NCBI GenBank assembly: GCA_018296165.2
Contig: JACKQL020000038.1
Location: forward strand, 434,001 to 498,000
Origin: Termitomyces sp. T153
Taxonomy: Eukaryota > Basidiomycota > Agaricomycetes > Agaricales > Lyophyllaceae
Length of the DNA stretch: 64,000 bases
Direction: 5' to 3'
Shown here piece after piece: positions 33,090-44,115 of this stretch. Below the pieces are notes generated by a model. That model had not been told where the DNA came from. It saw only the letters and a program-made list of their open reading frames with translations, and did not search any database. Numbering within the stretch: position 1 is the first letter of the stretch; each line of letters begins with the position of its first letter. Made by a program: the position numbers and the translations under genes.

Positions 33090-33969
33090 AGGATGTATGA
33101 TGCTGTCAACTTCTTTTTGGAGGTGCCAGTTGTAGGGCCATCCAACACATGGATTTTTGCGAATGTAGGTACGCCATGCTGATGAGGACCAACAACCTAG
33201 GGCCATTATGATGTCTTCCATTATCCCTAGACTGGCATAGTATGTTGCTCCTGCTGTGCGAGCTGAATGGCAACCAAATGCCTTGTCGACAAATGAAAAT
33301 AATCTTGACTCAAACCATGACTGTGTGGGAAGAGGTCCATCTTTTCATATAAATAGTGCTCAACAAAGTCCATGAATACTATCTCTTGATTGAACATAAC
33401 CATGTAAAAGGGATATTGGATCGGCAACCTCCTGGTGAGTGAATAGGATGTCTGTGCCATGGAAGAAAGGATTGGCCTTATGATATGGTAAGTGATATCC
33501 AGCATATCCATGAGAGAAATGAAGTGATGAAGGCTTGATGATTTTTTGCCAGTCTGTTGATGACTTTGATTTCTGGACTAATTCTCCTGATCTGTGGCAT
33601 GCATAGAAACAGCAGGATATCAAAGTGGCAAACAGCAAGTCATTGTAGTCACCTGATTGTCTAGCCATTTTCACAAATACTATGAGATGACAGGGTCGTA
33701 ATGGTTGTTTTCTTCTTATAGGGTCTGCTCAAATCTTTTTTGTCCTCGAATAGCGGCTTGTACCAAAGGATGCACGCTGTTCTTGCCAAAATCTGGATAG
33801 ATGTCCTGAATGAAATGTCAAAGGCCAGTGAGGTATTTTGGACCTGATGAAATGAATTCTGATGTAGATGCAATGTACTGAGCAAGAGTCTGTGGTGTTG
33901 GATCAATAGAGATGTTATGATTGTTGATGCAAAAATTGATGTAGTCTTAGGCTCCTGTTGCATAACCAC
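33090..33969 (-). pseudogene. DIRS tyrosine recombinase, decayed
   Basis: The N-terminal core-binding domain is readable around 33969-33700 in shifting frames (GYATGAK, FISSGPKYLTGL). The catalytic domain has the first Arg in YACHRSGELV (near 33590), the HxxR box as CHSARTAGATYYASLG (near 33255), and the nucleophile Tyr in AWRTYIRKNP (near 33160). The usual GRW turn before the Tyr reads GCW, an Arg CGT to Cys TGT change consistent with CpG decay. The first Arg, His, second Arg and Tyr all survive. Frame changes near 33230, 33400 and 33670 kill the gene. It would have joined circular element DNA to the chromosome without a target duplication. Confidence 0.82.
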
Positions 33970-34029
33970 TCACTGTTGATTTTTCAATTGCATTAATTCA
34001 AAGATGAAGTGCAAGAGCATCAAGATCCT

Positions 34030-34541
34030 TCAACCTCATAGAAGGGTGGACCAACAATGATGGTGATCCACCCAGTGCACTCAAAAGCACTTCCTCCATT
34101 GTGTTGGCAGCAGTTCTTGAGGAGGCTCAAATTGGCAGACATGGTCAGCTGGAAATGTTTGATGGTACTCACCAAAAAGAAGATGTGATAGCAGATCTGC
34201 TCCAATATCATCCTTTCCTGTGATGTGACACACTCTGAGGTCAATCCCTGTTTGGATAATGATGCCAGCCACAGCACAGACAACAGAATTGTGCAAAGAC
34301 TCAACCATGCCTAAAGCATTGAGCACTGTGACTGAGTCTTGACTATTGGTGAAGACAAGAAGTTGTTGAGGAGAGTGAGAAAAGGATGCAACATGGTGGA
34401 CAGCAGACAGGATAGCCAGAAGTTCAAGGAAGAATATGTCAATCTTAATGGACATGTTGTGATGTATGGTCTGATATATGAAACCGTTTCCTGCATATAC
34501 AAATGCCATCCCCAGTTTGAGACTAGCATAGGTCCAAACAA
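34030..34541 (-). pseudogene. DIRS RNase H domain
   Basis: The frame 34081-34509 contains FFLELLAILSAVHHVASF, LLVFTNSQDSVTVLNALG and DLRVCHITGKDDIGADLLSHLL. These are the Glu helix, the Asp strand (here N in TNSQDS where a D is expected) and the final HITGxxDxxAD-LSR block of the RNase H found in DIRS elements. It lies directly below the RT in the same strand and precedes the recombinase. Confidence 0.78.
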
Positions 34542-34743
34542 CTATATCTGCTGAAGCATTTTCCCAATGAGTGGCATCTACAAATCAGACACTGATTGCC
34601 TTTGGAATGATTTTGAGAAGCCATTGCAGGTTGGAGACCACTTTCCAGTTGAGATAAATACTGGCTTGCATTGTACTTTTGCCTGCCATTTCATGGTACA
34701 TCTCTGTAAGGGCAGGATGACCCCAAGGGAGAATGTTCAACAT

Positions 34744-35769
34744 CTAATTCAGATTCCCAGTTAACCTTTGCCATGCACGTAATGATGGATGTTGTGATGG
34801 GGTCTTGATGAAGGTTTTGACTTTTGTAGAGATGTCAGTGATGGCATAGCTAGTGAGAGTAATTGAGCCTGCATTAATGCTGACCCAGAACCCAATAATC
34901 TTCAATTTTTTTCCAAACTCCTGTTTTTTCTCCTCCCACAGGCATCCTATCACATCCCAGAAGATAAGGAGCTGAACTTGTTGCTTCAGTCATAGAATAT
35001 CTTTGTATCTCACTAGATTTGATGCTTCATCCCATGAGAAAAAGTCATCCATAAACATATGAAGGTCAGTTATTGTGAGTTTCTTTATCCCCAACCAACA
35101 CATCAGGCCAGGCACTGCATGCCAGCAACATGGTGAAGCCCGCTTACCAAAAACCAGACAATGGACTATGTACCATATTCCCCCTACATTGCCAACTTGA
35201 CATAATTGCCATAATGGATGAGTGGGAAGGTTCAAAAAGGCACTAGCTACATCTGACTTACAAGATAATAGAATGTTGTCTGGAAATCTCCTTTTGGCAT
35301 CATAGAGAGATTGAACAAAGGTATGCATGTCATTATATTTAACCTTTGCTTCACTTTTTGGAATGCCATCATTTAATCCTGAAGTTGAATGGTCTGTGAC
35401 AACACAAGCTTTATTCTTCTGCCATACCATGAATAATGGAGATGCTTTCATTCCAGGTAAGACATCTTTCAAGTCAGTGGCCTGAGACCAACACCCTGCA
35501 CTGATCTCTTTATCTTTGAAAGCTTGTATCACATCTAGATCTTGATCAGAAGTGGCATAGTTATGAAGCCATTCTTCATCATTGGGTGGCCAGTCACCTC
35601 CATCAAAAGGCCAGAATCCTTTGCAAAGGCCTCTCATCACTGACTTAACAAAGGGTTGATTGGGGTTATTCCACTGCATACTCTCAAATTTGTCAACATC
35701 AAATGGTGTCTTGACTGTAATAAATCTTCTCATTGGATTGAGAGTGGCTTGGAATATTGGGTTATTCAC
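34744..35769 (-). CDS. DIRS reverse transcriptase (open 259-codon frame)
   Basis: The frame 34990-35769 has RT blocks in order: LYDAKRRFPDNILLSCKSDVASAFLNLPTHPLWQL, containing the catalytic Asp in SDVASAFLNLP (near 35265), IWYIVHCLVFGKRASP (near 35160) and the catalytic box HMFMDDFFSWDEASN (near 35050). SDxxxAFxxLPxHPxWQL and the xDD followed by FSxD are typical of the basidiomycete DIRS RT rather than LTR RT. The frame is open but ends at a stop at 34990; the thumb region continues in another frame to about 34744 (FGKKLKIIGFWVSINAGSITL). It is the longest undamaged reverse transcriptase segment here, yet surrounded by broken partners. Confidence 0.8.
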
Positions 35770-35930
35770 TCAATGGATTGGTGGTGAGGGTAAAGGCAGG
35801 GCAATCCCAGTTTCTATAGCTGAAGGTGATGCAGGCAAAGAGTAATTATCATTATTCCATATGAATCCCCATCAATATCTCAGTTCAATTGTATTGTCTG
35901 AGTCTTGCTGTCTTTTAGTGTTTGATGATT

Positions 35931-37001
35931 TCAGTGACTGGAGTTCTCAAGATCATACATACTCCATAGGCCTTGGGAGTTGGTGCCATTATTTCCTCTG
36001 TACTGCTGGCATCTAAGCTTGAGCTTTGCATAACATTCTTCATTGTCTTTAGCTTTATATTTGCTGCAGCATTCACTACAAATGATGTGCCTACAATTGT
36101 TTGGGCAAGGGTCAACCAAACAGAAGCCCAGATTCCATTTTTGGCATATTGTGGTTGCTTGTTTACAGGCCCATTCCTGAGAGAATGAACCAGTTCTCTT
36201 AGTGCCTGACAAGACAGAGGAGGAAATTTGAGCCAGGAAAGGGATATGAAGCTGGTTGTCCTCATCCATCCTGAATGGGTTCCAAGCATAACAATCCCTA
36301 GTATCCACATCACAACATATTGTAACATGAGCACCATTTGGTATGGAATGGCAAAAATCCATGATTCTGCTTCTGTAGGCTTGTAACTCCTCTTCTTGGT
36401 GAGGGTAGAAAAGCAGAATGGCTGCCATCCATGTGTCAAATGCATGGGTCCAATCTGATTCTGAACAAACTGCATGCTTTGCTGTAGCATGATCCTTCCT
36501 AACCAAGAAAAAGCCTCTGCCAAAATCCTTTGGTTTGTCTCGATGATCATATCCTTTTTCAAGCATAGCATAGAGTTTTTCAAAATCAACATAGTGGTCA
36601 AGGATAATGAGCTTCCACATTGCTCTTGAGATTGGATTTTTGAGAGGCTGAGATTGTCCAAGGGTGATGAGGAGATCTATGACTTTTTTGCAAGCATACT
36701 CTTGACAATATTTTCATGTTTGTGAGACATAAGGATCAATGGTACTCTTGGACTGTAGGTTAGCCAAGTGCAGAGCTGCCTCAAGAATGGATTTTGGTAA
36801 TGATAAGGCTTTGGATGGGTCTCTAGACTCCCCAAAAAGCTCTGCAAATTGGTCAAAGGTGATAGCATTGGAAGACACAACCAGTTTCTTGATCTGGTTC
36901 ACTCTTTCCTGCAGTGAAGCCCAGTCTAAGGATGCAACAAGGTGGAAATGTGTTATGCAGGATGTATGCATGTATATTTGTTGTGCAGAGGCCTCCAACA
37001 A
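35931..37001 (-). pseudogene. DIRS gag-like protein with Cys/His cluster
   Basis: The N-terminal part is at 36714-37001 (LDWASLQERVNQIKKLVVSS, ITFDQFAELFGESRDPSKAL). After a stop and a frame change it continues at 35931-36620 with a helical domain (DKPKDFGRGFFLVRKDHATA, FDTWMAAILLFYPHQEEEL). A C-terminal cluster follows: ICQKWNLGFCLVDPCPNNC then RHIICSECC, a C-x8-C-x5-C...H-x3-C-x2-C pattern found in gag proteins of basidiomycete DIRS elements. It would package RNA. Near 35970-35830 the sequence merges into the RT frame without a protease. Confidence 0.72.
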
Positions 37002-37552
37002 TGCTTCTTACCCTTGGAACCTACATTTATGACAAACTATGCAAATAGAATTTGTGATGACAAAGTTGCTGATTGGACTAAATCCTTCTATGCTTGTTTT
37101 GTCTGAATCTGTGGTGAATGATGATATGATGGCTCATTGACTGATAACTGTAAAGTACCCTTACTTCTAAGAGTGGTGACATGAGAAAAATGAATTTAAA
37201 AAGCTGCAGTGATGGCAATCACTACTCTGTATGGATATCAGACTGCTGATATATGATGAGTGAGGAACTCTGTGCTAACCTGACTGTTGATGGTGGTTGT
37301 ACAAGTGCAAGACCATTGCACACATGAAAAAAAAAAACAAGACTCTTGCACAATTAGAAGAATGCAATCCTCTTGCATGTAACATGCCTGAACAAAACCT
37401 CAAGCCCTACTGTTCCTGACTCAACATCTGCCAAAACAATGGCATTGAATGAAGAATGGATGTTGGTTTCTTGGTGAATTGATGTGCATGCTTGTCTGTA
37501 CAGAGGCTTCCAAAAACACTCCTTACCCCCAGAACCCCATGTTTACATCAAT
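36980..37552. repeat. Direct repeat of about 60 bp near DIRS 5' end
   Basis: The block around GTGCAGAGGCCTCCAACAATGC (36985-37033) recurs as GTACAGAGGCTTCCAAAAACAC (37497-37551), about 510 bp away in the same orientation, with roughly 70% identity by eye. DIRS and Ngaro elements carry split or inverted terminal repeats, so this may be a remnant of them. Confidence 0.45.
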
Positions 37553-38027
37553 AACAGCAACAAAGTTAAGCCTATCTAACAAATACATCAGAATTTATAT
37601 ATGTCAAATAAAGGGGGATTTGTCTTGTAATGTAATTGAGCTTGTGATAAATGTAGACAGTCCATAATATAAAGAATTGGGACTTCAGAGAAAAGGGGAA
37701 TGTAAGTAAGACTTCAAAGAAAAATACCTTACTAAAATGTTAAGTCCTTTTGTTCTTGCTACTCTTTCTTCATATTACTTTTGTTTAAGAAGCCTTTCAC
37801 AGACACTCTACTTTACTATTCTCTTGTTTCCAAGGTTGCACTTGGCCACTCTGTCACTAGCGTTTGGCACACCTTTGGGGGTATTTCACCATGATGACTT
37901 ACTGAGCATTTTCCTCCAAGCGTCACTAGCATCAAGTGATAGTCGCTAGTGTGTACCGCCTTATTAATCTTGCTTTTCTTGGCTTTTTCTTAGTTTCTGA
38001 ACTGTAAGATGCACTATACATTTTGAG

Positions 38028-38092
38028 GGCCCCTTAAGGGGGCCAGACTAGGGAATATAAAAACAAAAACTAGGAAGCCCCTTAAGGGGGCT
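38028..38092. repeat. Paired CCCCTTAAGGGG palindromes, X copy 1
   Basis: Two perfect palindromes with core CCCCTTAAGGGG, at 38030-38041 and 38078-38089, inside longer GC-rich arms (38028-38044 and 38076-38092). The equivalent pair in the other X element is at 56489-56505 and 56532-56548. They lie between the end of the sense pol and the stop codon of the antisense gene, where the two transcripts would meet. Confidence 0.85.
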
Positions 38093-38157
38093 AGTCTGCA
38101 TCCATACTACAAAAGTCAAAACAAGAAAAAATTATTTACAGAGGGCAGTGGCTGTTG

Positions 38158-40171
38158 CTAGGCATCAAGGTCAGCATTGTCATCAGGAACATCCACCAAA
38201 CCCTCCTCCTCCCAATCTCCCTTGCCAATGTTGTTCTCCTGCCAGGCCAGGAAGGCCTGACAGTCATGCCAATATCCTGACAATGTAGCCAAGGTCTGCT
38301 TAGCAACAGCATACTGTGCCCTTGCCACTACCAACTCCTCTCTCGCTGCCTCCAGCTCTCTCTGGAACCATTGTTCCACCCCTGCCACCCTCTTGTTGAA
38401 GTCTGCTAACAATGCTGCTGGTGTTAGTGGTGTTGGCCAAGCCAGATCCTTGCCCAGCCACTCCAGCTCATTGTTGCCAACTTGCTGTAGCGGTGTGTTG
38501 CTCCAGGTCTCCTAGCAAAGTTGTTAGCGATTAAGAAGAAAGCAAGAAGGGAGAGACTTACTCATTGTTGGACCTTGACCTCCTCTGCCCCTTTGTCCTC
38601 CTCCTTGTCCTCTACCATGGTGACTGAGGCAGCCTTGAACTCTTCCTCACCCTCAACTTCCATGCTGCTTGCTTCTCACTCAACCTCAGCAACCGTCACT
38701 AAGGGAGTTGTCTCCCTCATCTCCACATCTCCCTCACCCTCCTTGCTAGTGACCATCCATGGTCGCTTAGCACTAGCAACCGAGCGGGACTTGTGGGTCA
38801 TTTCTGTGCCAGAGGCACATCATCATCACTGTTGTTGTCACTGCCATCATCACCATTGCCCTTGTCACTCTCCACCAGCTCCCTACTCTTCCCCTTAGCA
38901 ACCCTGCTACCTCCAACAGCCGCCTCCCCCTGCGATGTCAGCAGGTGCAAGCTAGAGGGCTTGACCTGAACAGGCTCCCCTCTCCTCTTCAACTCCCTCT
39001 GTTGCTCTACAAAAGCCCTCGTGTTTCTTACTGACACCACCTTTGCTGCTATCCTCTTAGCAAACTTGCTGCCCATGCTCCTCAATGATTGTCCACTGTG
39101 TGAACAGCTCTTCCTAGTGCTGTTGCAATGATAGCAGGGCTGGACCCCATTGGGTACCAGCAGCCCTCTGGGTCATTGTTGGCCCAGCAGTTATTGCACT
39201 AAGCAAAGCAACATAGTCACCTTTCCTTTAGCCTTCTTCAACACCACCCCAGCCCCCAACCTAGTATCTACCACAGTCAAGGCCTTTTGCCAGTGAAGAA
39301 GTGTCACTAATTGCTTGTTGGAAAAAGTGTCTTCAATTTGTTCCTGCAAAGAAAACTTAGCAATCATTGCCAAGAGTTAGCAAAAATAAAAGACTTACTT
39401 CTATGTCTTTGTCATCCTCTTCTCAAGCCTTTCCCTTCCCCTTCCCTTTGCTCCTTGGGGTTGTTGCCAATCTTAAAGACTTACTTCTATGTCTTTGTCA
39501 TCCTTTTTCTGAGCCTTTTCCTTCCCCTTCCCTTTGCTCCTCAGGGTTGTCGCCAAACCCCTAGCAACACTGCCAGTCACAGCCTTAGGAGTAGAGGGGC
39601 CCTCTTGAATGTGCTCACAATCTGCCTTCTCCTTCCCACTGCAGCCCTTGCTCCATTCCTTCCCCCTCACCACTGCTAATGCACCTACCAGGTGCTGGAA
39701 GAAGAACTGGTCATTAAGCAACAAATCTTCAAAAAGCTAACATACCTTAGCAGTGTCACTAGTGCTAGCAACTGCTGGGGCACTTACTGTCATTCCCACC
39801 ATCAAATTGTCCAGCAAAAACTCCAAGGAGGGATCAACTGGAGCCTAGCAATCTTGTTAGAACTGTTGCTAAAAGAGGAAGAAGAAAAGAAAGGAACTTA
39901 CAAAGTGCATATCAAAAGGGTGAACCCATTCTTCACCCTTGTACTGCTCGTAGAGCTGGCAACACTCCTTCTCAATGTTTGTCAGCTCCAGCCACTCAAC
40001 CCCACTCCCCATGGTCTTGAACTACTGAAGCCACATCTGGAAGATGGCAGTGACCACCAAGCAAGGATTCTTTGCCAAGGATGCATGGGCCATGGAGAGT
40101 AAATGGTCGACTTGATTGAGGAAGGCATGGGCCATAGTGATTTTCTCAAGTTGAGAGGCAAGGTCAGCCAT
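38158..40171 (-). pseudogene. Antisense six-cysteine, coiled-coil gene of X element, copy 1
   Basis: A spliced gene on the strand opposite to the element. The ATG at 40171 lies 171 bp from the 3' LTR (MADLASQLEKITMAHAFLNQ). Next come WVEWLE-like and ECCQLYEQYKGEEW segments, a Lys/Asp-rich linker (39480-39730) and an intron (GTAAGT...TTTGCAG) near 39400-39345. EQIEDTFSNKQLVTLLHWQK follows, then the cysteine motif near 39060-39150 (CNNCWA...GCWYP, frame slip, PCYHCNSTRKSC). The C-terminal exon 38158-38412 is a predicted coiled coil (VEQWFQRELEAAREELVVARAQYAVAK) with an acidic tail. It matches the gene at 56609-58473 along its length, including intron positions. Lesions include one frame slip in the motif and an in-frame stop after FQMWLQ. 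Function unknown. Confidence 0.75.
39389..39560. repeat. 86-bp tandem duplication within antisense gene
   Basis: The block starting AGACTTACTTCTATGTCTTTG occurs at 39391 and again at 39477, each followed by a near-identical Lys-rich coding stretch. The duplicated unit contains the splice donor (GTAAGTCTTT on minus), so two donors now exist. The other X copy has one unit only. Confidence 0.85.
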
Positions 40172-40341
40172 AGCAATAAGATCGAGATAGAAGGAGATAA
40201 GATGAGAGGAATGGGAGGTTGATGAAGTGCAAGCAAAACTGCCAGCTCTTTATTTGAAACTTTTTGGTGCATGGACCAAGCGATCAAACACATGACTTTG
40301 AGGTTGACTGAGGGCAGTCAAAATTTCAGTATAGGGTAGGA

Positions 40342-41333
40342 TGATGAGTCCCAGTTGTTGCTGAGCACCATTTTGGCATTTTGGACTTAGTGGCAGCTGA
40401 CTATTTTGAATTTGGCACAAGTCACAACACTCAGCACATGGGGCTTAGCCCAAGGTCTGGACTGAGGTAGCCTTAGCATGGGACTTTAGCATGTGGAGCC
40501 TGGAACTTGGGCCTAGATCAGCAAGGCCTAGACCCTTCCTAGCAACTTTAGCAATCCTAGCAACTCTGGTGACAAAACAGTGTTATCTCACTATATATGG
40601 ATATATTGCCAGACACATACCTTTTTGCTATCATTTCCTTTGTTGAGCTGACCAACATACTTGAACAGTGTCTACATGTCAGAGACTTTGCTTATGGTTT
40701 TTTTTACTTAGTTACAGACTGATGCCTTGTACAGACCATAAACATGTTGACAGATGCCATTGCTAGTGGCAACTATTTGCTTACTTTCCCATACTATACT
40801 TTGGAACCATATAAATACTGCCTGTACATAGACACTTGGACAAGAGAATTGACTTGGATAGATCCCCCTCAAACTGAATCCATCAATCTCTAAGCCTACC
40901 AGCTTGAGATTTCACTTTGTCTATACTTTCCCTCTATTCCTTACTTGCCATTGACTTAGGTCACCTTTGACCTCAATCTAGTGTGGTACTAACTACAGGT
41001 GCCCTTTGCATTATTTTGACTTAGTGATGTTAGCAACTTTGGCTGGCAACCAGTTTACATTCATCCCTTGATTGATTTAGTTTCCCTATTACCACCTTCC
41101 TTTTTCTACTCTACTCCTTAACCCCTCTACCTCTGTCAAGACAACTTAGGATAGTGATAGCGATCCTTCCAACTTTACTCTACAATTCAACTTTTGCTCT
41201 TGTTCTCTGGGATGGTTACTGACTCGCTCTCAACTATTAACCTCCTACTGCCAGCTACCCTATCTAGTGACTAGTGTTAGGTTCCCTCTTTTTAGGTTTC
41301 CTGCACAGCACTAGGTGGCATAGGAGCACATCA
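40342..41333 (+). repeat. Family X 3' LTR, copy 1 (992 bp)
   Basis: It starts TGATGAGTCCC after a GGGTAGGA stretch and ends GGAGCACATCA. It matches the LTRs at 45293-46451 (minus) and 58648-59717. Its TATA box is at 40810-40817. Confidence 0.88.
40810..40817 (+). promoter_or_regulatory. TATA box, X LTR copy 1
   Basis: TATAAATA followed by CTGCCTGTACATAGA, as in the other X LTRs. Confidence 0.6.
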
Positions 41334-43670
41334 TTGGCAGCAGTTCAATGGCATGGTCCCACCTCTTGCACTCTAACATGTCCTCAAATGCATGGAGGTA
41401 GGGGGGTACCACATCCTGGAACTCTTGTGGTGGGCATTAGCACCAAATGCCTGGGCCAGCTGCTGGGACATAGTCTAGCCTGGATCTCTGCAACAGAGGG
41501 CAGCAGGTGTACAGTGGTAGTGTAGATCTGATCCCCCACTTCTGCTGCTTTGTCTGGAGGCTCTGGCTCACATACACCACCAAACTCCCCTCTGTGCTTC
41601 TCTCTTGGAGCTCTGCCACTGCTCCAGTCATCCTCATAGAAGGCCTCTCTACAAGGGAATGCTAGAGGTGGGGGATTCAGGAGGTCTAGATTGGCAAAGG
41701 GAAGGGGCCCAGCATAATATGTGTGGATGGTGGCATGCTCTTGAACTCAGGCCCAGTGCTCCTCCCTGTCTTCTGTGGCACAGGCAGAGCACTTCTGGGG
41801 GCATCTGCTCATGGTTACCTCTCCTTTAGTCCAATTGATCTCAGAGTTGTGCTTGCAGAGCCATGTAAAACCAAGGATCATGTTCTGCCTACTCAAGCTG
41901 GTGATGGCAAAGACAGCCCACTCCACATGATTCCAATAGTGGAGGACCAGGTCAACCACAGAGTTGATGGCACTTGCTTTATTAGGCATACCATTGATGT
42001 TGTAGATGGGAATGGGCTTGGGGAGGGGCTGTGTGGTCAGGCCATGGCATTTGATAAACTCCAAGTCCAGGAACAGCCCTGTTGCTCCACTATCCAGAAG
42101 GGCTGTGACTCTGTGGGTTTGTTAGGTGTCCATCATCTCAATCTCCACATTGAGATGTAGGGAGTTAGCAGATGGGCTGGAAGCCATCATGTACTGTTGG
42201 GGCATTTGACATGCCCAGGCAGGGCTGCAGCAACAGACCCTCAGAGGTGTCAGGGGGCTTGTTGGAGGCTCTGGAGTTGGTATTTGTACATCTGGAGGAG
42301 GACGTCAAGGTTCTTCTATCTTAGAATGAAGGGCATTGGAAAAGGCAGTTTTATTTTCTATTGACAAACATGAGAACCTGTTAGCACCCAGCAATGGAGG
42401 CATACACCTCATCTGCCACTCAACTACAAATCCTCCTCCAGCTCTGGGGGTGACATGCATATGCTGATCTCCTCCAGCTAATGTAGGCTTGTCAAGCAAT
42501 GGAGCTCTGGCAGCATCTTTTGCAGCCAGCAGCTGTAGAAGGAGTTCCTCCTGCTTCATCATGGGAAGGTAACATACCTTCAGGCCCAGGGGGCAGTTCT
42601 GTGCAAAGTGACCAGGCTTCTGGCATCTCTGGCGCAGCAGTGGGGCAGCATAGAGCTGTCTGATGGTGTCCATGTCCATAGGGATTCTCAGTAGCAGGGG
42701 GTGGGCTGCAGGAATAGCAGGAGTAAGGGCTGGCATTGAGCAAGCAGGCAAGGGGTGGCAGTAATTGCTGATGAGAGCTGAGCACAGCATGGAATGTGGA
42801 CAGCAGAGCTCCCTCCGGATCTCTATGAGTTGCCATTGGTCCTGGGCCACCTCATACTATGATGCAATCTTTTCATCATCAGGGCAACCCTCTGCTAGAT
42901 TGTCAATGTGTTCCACCAGTGCAGGGTGCAAGCTATCCTGGAAGGTGAGGCATAATTGAAGGCCATCTAGGTAAGTGGTCTGCTCAACCAGAGCCCAGAA
43001 TGAGTCAATGTACTCATCCAGCATACACCTTCCTTGCCCATATTGCTCCCTATCATGTACTGTCAAGGCCACAGCCCTTAGCAGGATCTAATGGAAAAAA
43101 CTCTGCATGGAAGTCCTTCTCAAAGGTGGCCCAGTCTGGAAAACTCCCAACACCTCCAGAGTGATGGAAGACTTGCAGCACATAGGTGGAGGCACATTCA
43201 GTCTTCATGTACAATAGCACCTAGGCCATTTTCAATGAGTCAGAGTCAAAGGTGTCCCTACTGAGGTGGATATAGGTGAGGCAGGACTGCAGGAATCACT
43301 CCCCACCAGAGTGGGCACCATGGTATACATCTGGTAGTGCAGGATACAGAATCCATGGCCATAGGGTCACTAGAGCTGCAGAGACAGGTGCAGACATGGT
43401 TGGGGCTGGTTTTGCAGTTGAGGGAGGTGTGGAGGTAGGAGTTAGGCATTTGAGCAGCACCTGGAGTGATTGGGAGATGAGATCTGTGGTTTGACAGAGG
43501 GTAGAGAGTTTGGTTGTGTGGTGGGTGAGAGATGATTGCATTAATTGCACCTAGGTCTCTAAGTGTAGCAGGCAAGTCCAGGCCTTGTCCTGCAGGGCCA
43601 GGGCCTCTGAAGGTGTGTCTGGGTTGGCAAGCTGAGGCATAGAACTCTGCCATGTTTAATCCTGGTGGAG
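41334..43670 (-). pseudogene. gag: Family Z gag and protease, copy 4
   Basis: A fourth Z copy. The N-terminus is at 43258-43653, with the conserved capsid block DREQYGQGRCMLDEYIDSFW at 42857-43072. The zinc knuckle region reads RQRCQKPGHFAQNC near 42610 (first Cys changed to Arg). The protease at 41747-42150 contains the segment ALLDSGATGLFLDLEFIKCH in broken frames. The element is cut at 41333 by the X LTR, just before the RT. Frame breaks occur near 43080, 42300 and 41740. Confidence 0.83.
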
Positions 43671-43746
43671 AAGTAATGGATAGTGGCTCGGAGGTTCCTT
43701 GCAGCTATGAGGGGCTTCCAGACCAGTTTTAGGAGACTTGTTCTGC

Positions 43747-44115
43747 TGTAAAGGCAACCTCCAGAGTGGCAGATCAAAATCACATAGCTAACAGAGGGGA
43801 ATCCAAAGTATATTAGCAGAGTAGATGATGATACAATCAGTAACTAATCACCTAGCAGAGGGGTTGCCAAAGAGAACAAGTCTAAGGATCCCCACTGCTT
43901 GGTGTGGTGCATCAGCAGACAGTGGAGGCATGGGAACTACTGTACAGAAGACCAGAGCTGCTCCTAACCCTAGGGCAATGATCACTGAGGTAATACAGAG
44001 AACTCTGCAGTTCTCTAGTGATCTCCAGGATTCTAGAATGAGCCCCAGAGACATTGAACAAGCTGCAGAGGTGCTGTAACAAGTTGTGGAGGTCAGAAAT
44101 GGAAGTTCTCTGACA
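43747..44115 (-). repeat. Family Z 5' LTR, copy 4 (369 bp)
   Basis: Family termini (TGTCAGAGAACTTCC start at 44115; TTGCCTTTACA end at 43747), family length and position just upstream of gag. Its outer edge at 44115 joins unrecognised DNA. Confidence 0.88.

Larger units (their letters stand above)
33090..37020 (-). mobile_element. DIRS-type retroelement with tyrosine recombinase
   Basis: Minus-strand order: gag-like protein with a Cys/His cluster (37001-35931), RT (35769-34744), RNase H (34541-34030), tyrosine recombinase (33969-33090). A tyrosine recombinase in place of a DDE integrase, with no protease, identifies the DIRS/Ngaro group known from Agaricomycetes. No LTRs are visible. A direct repeat of about 60 bp (36980-37035 and 37492-37552) near the 5' end may be part of the terminal repeats. 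Most frames are interrupted, but the RT frame is open for 259 codons. Confidence 0.85.
37720..41333 (+). mobile_element. Family X Ty3/Gypsy element, 3' part (copy 1)
   Basis: From about 37720 the sequence matches the X element at about 56190 onward: end of pol, a paired palindrome, an antisense gene, a polypurine-like stretch and the 3' LTR (40342-41333). Gag and pol are missing on the left, where the region borders the DIRS element. On the right the LTR terminus abuts a truncated Z element. Confidence 0.83.
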
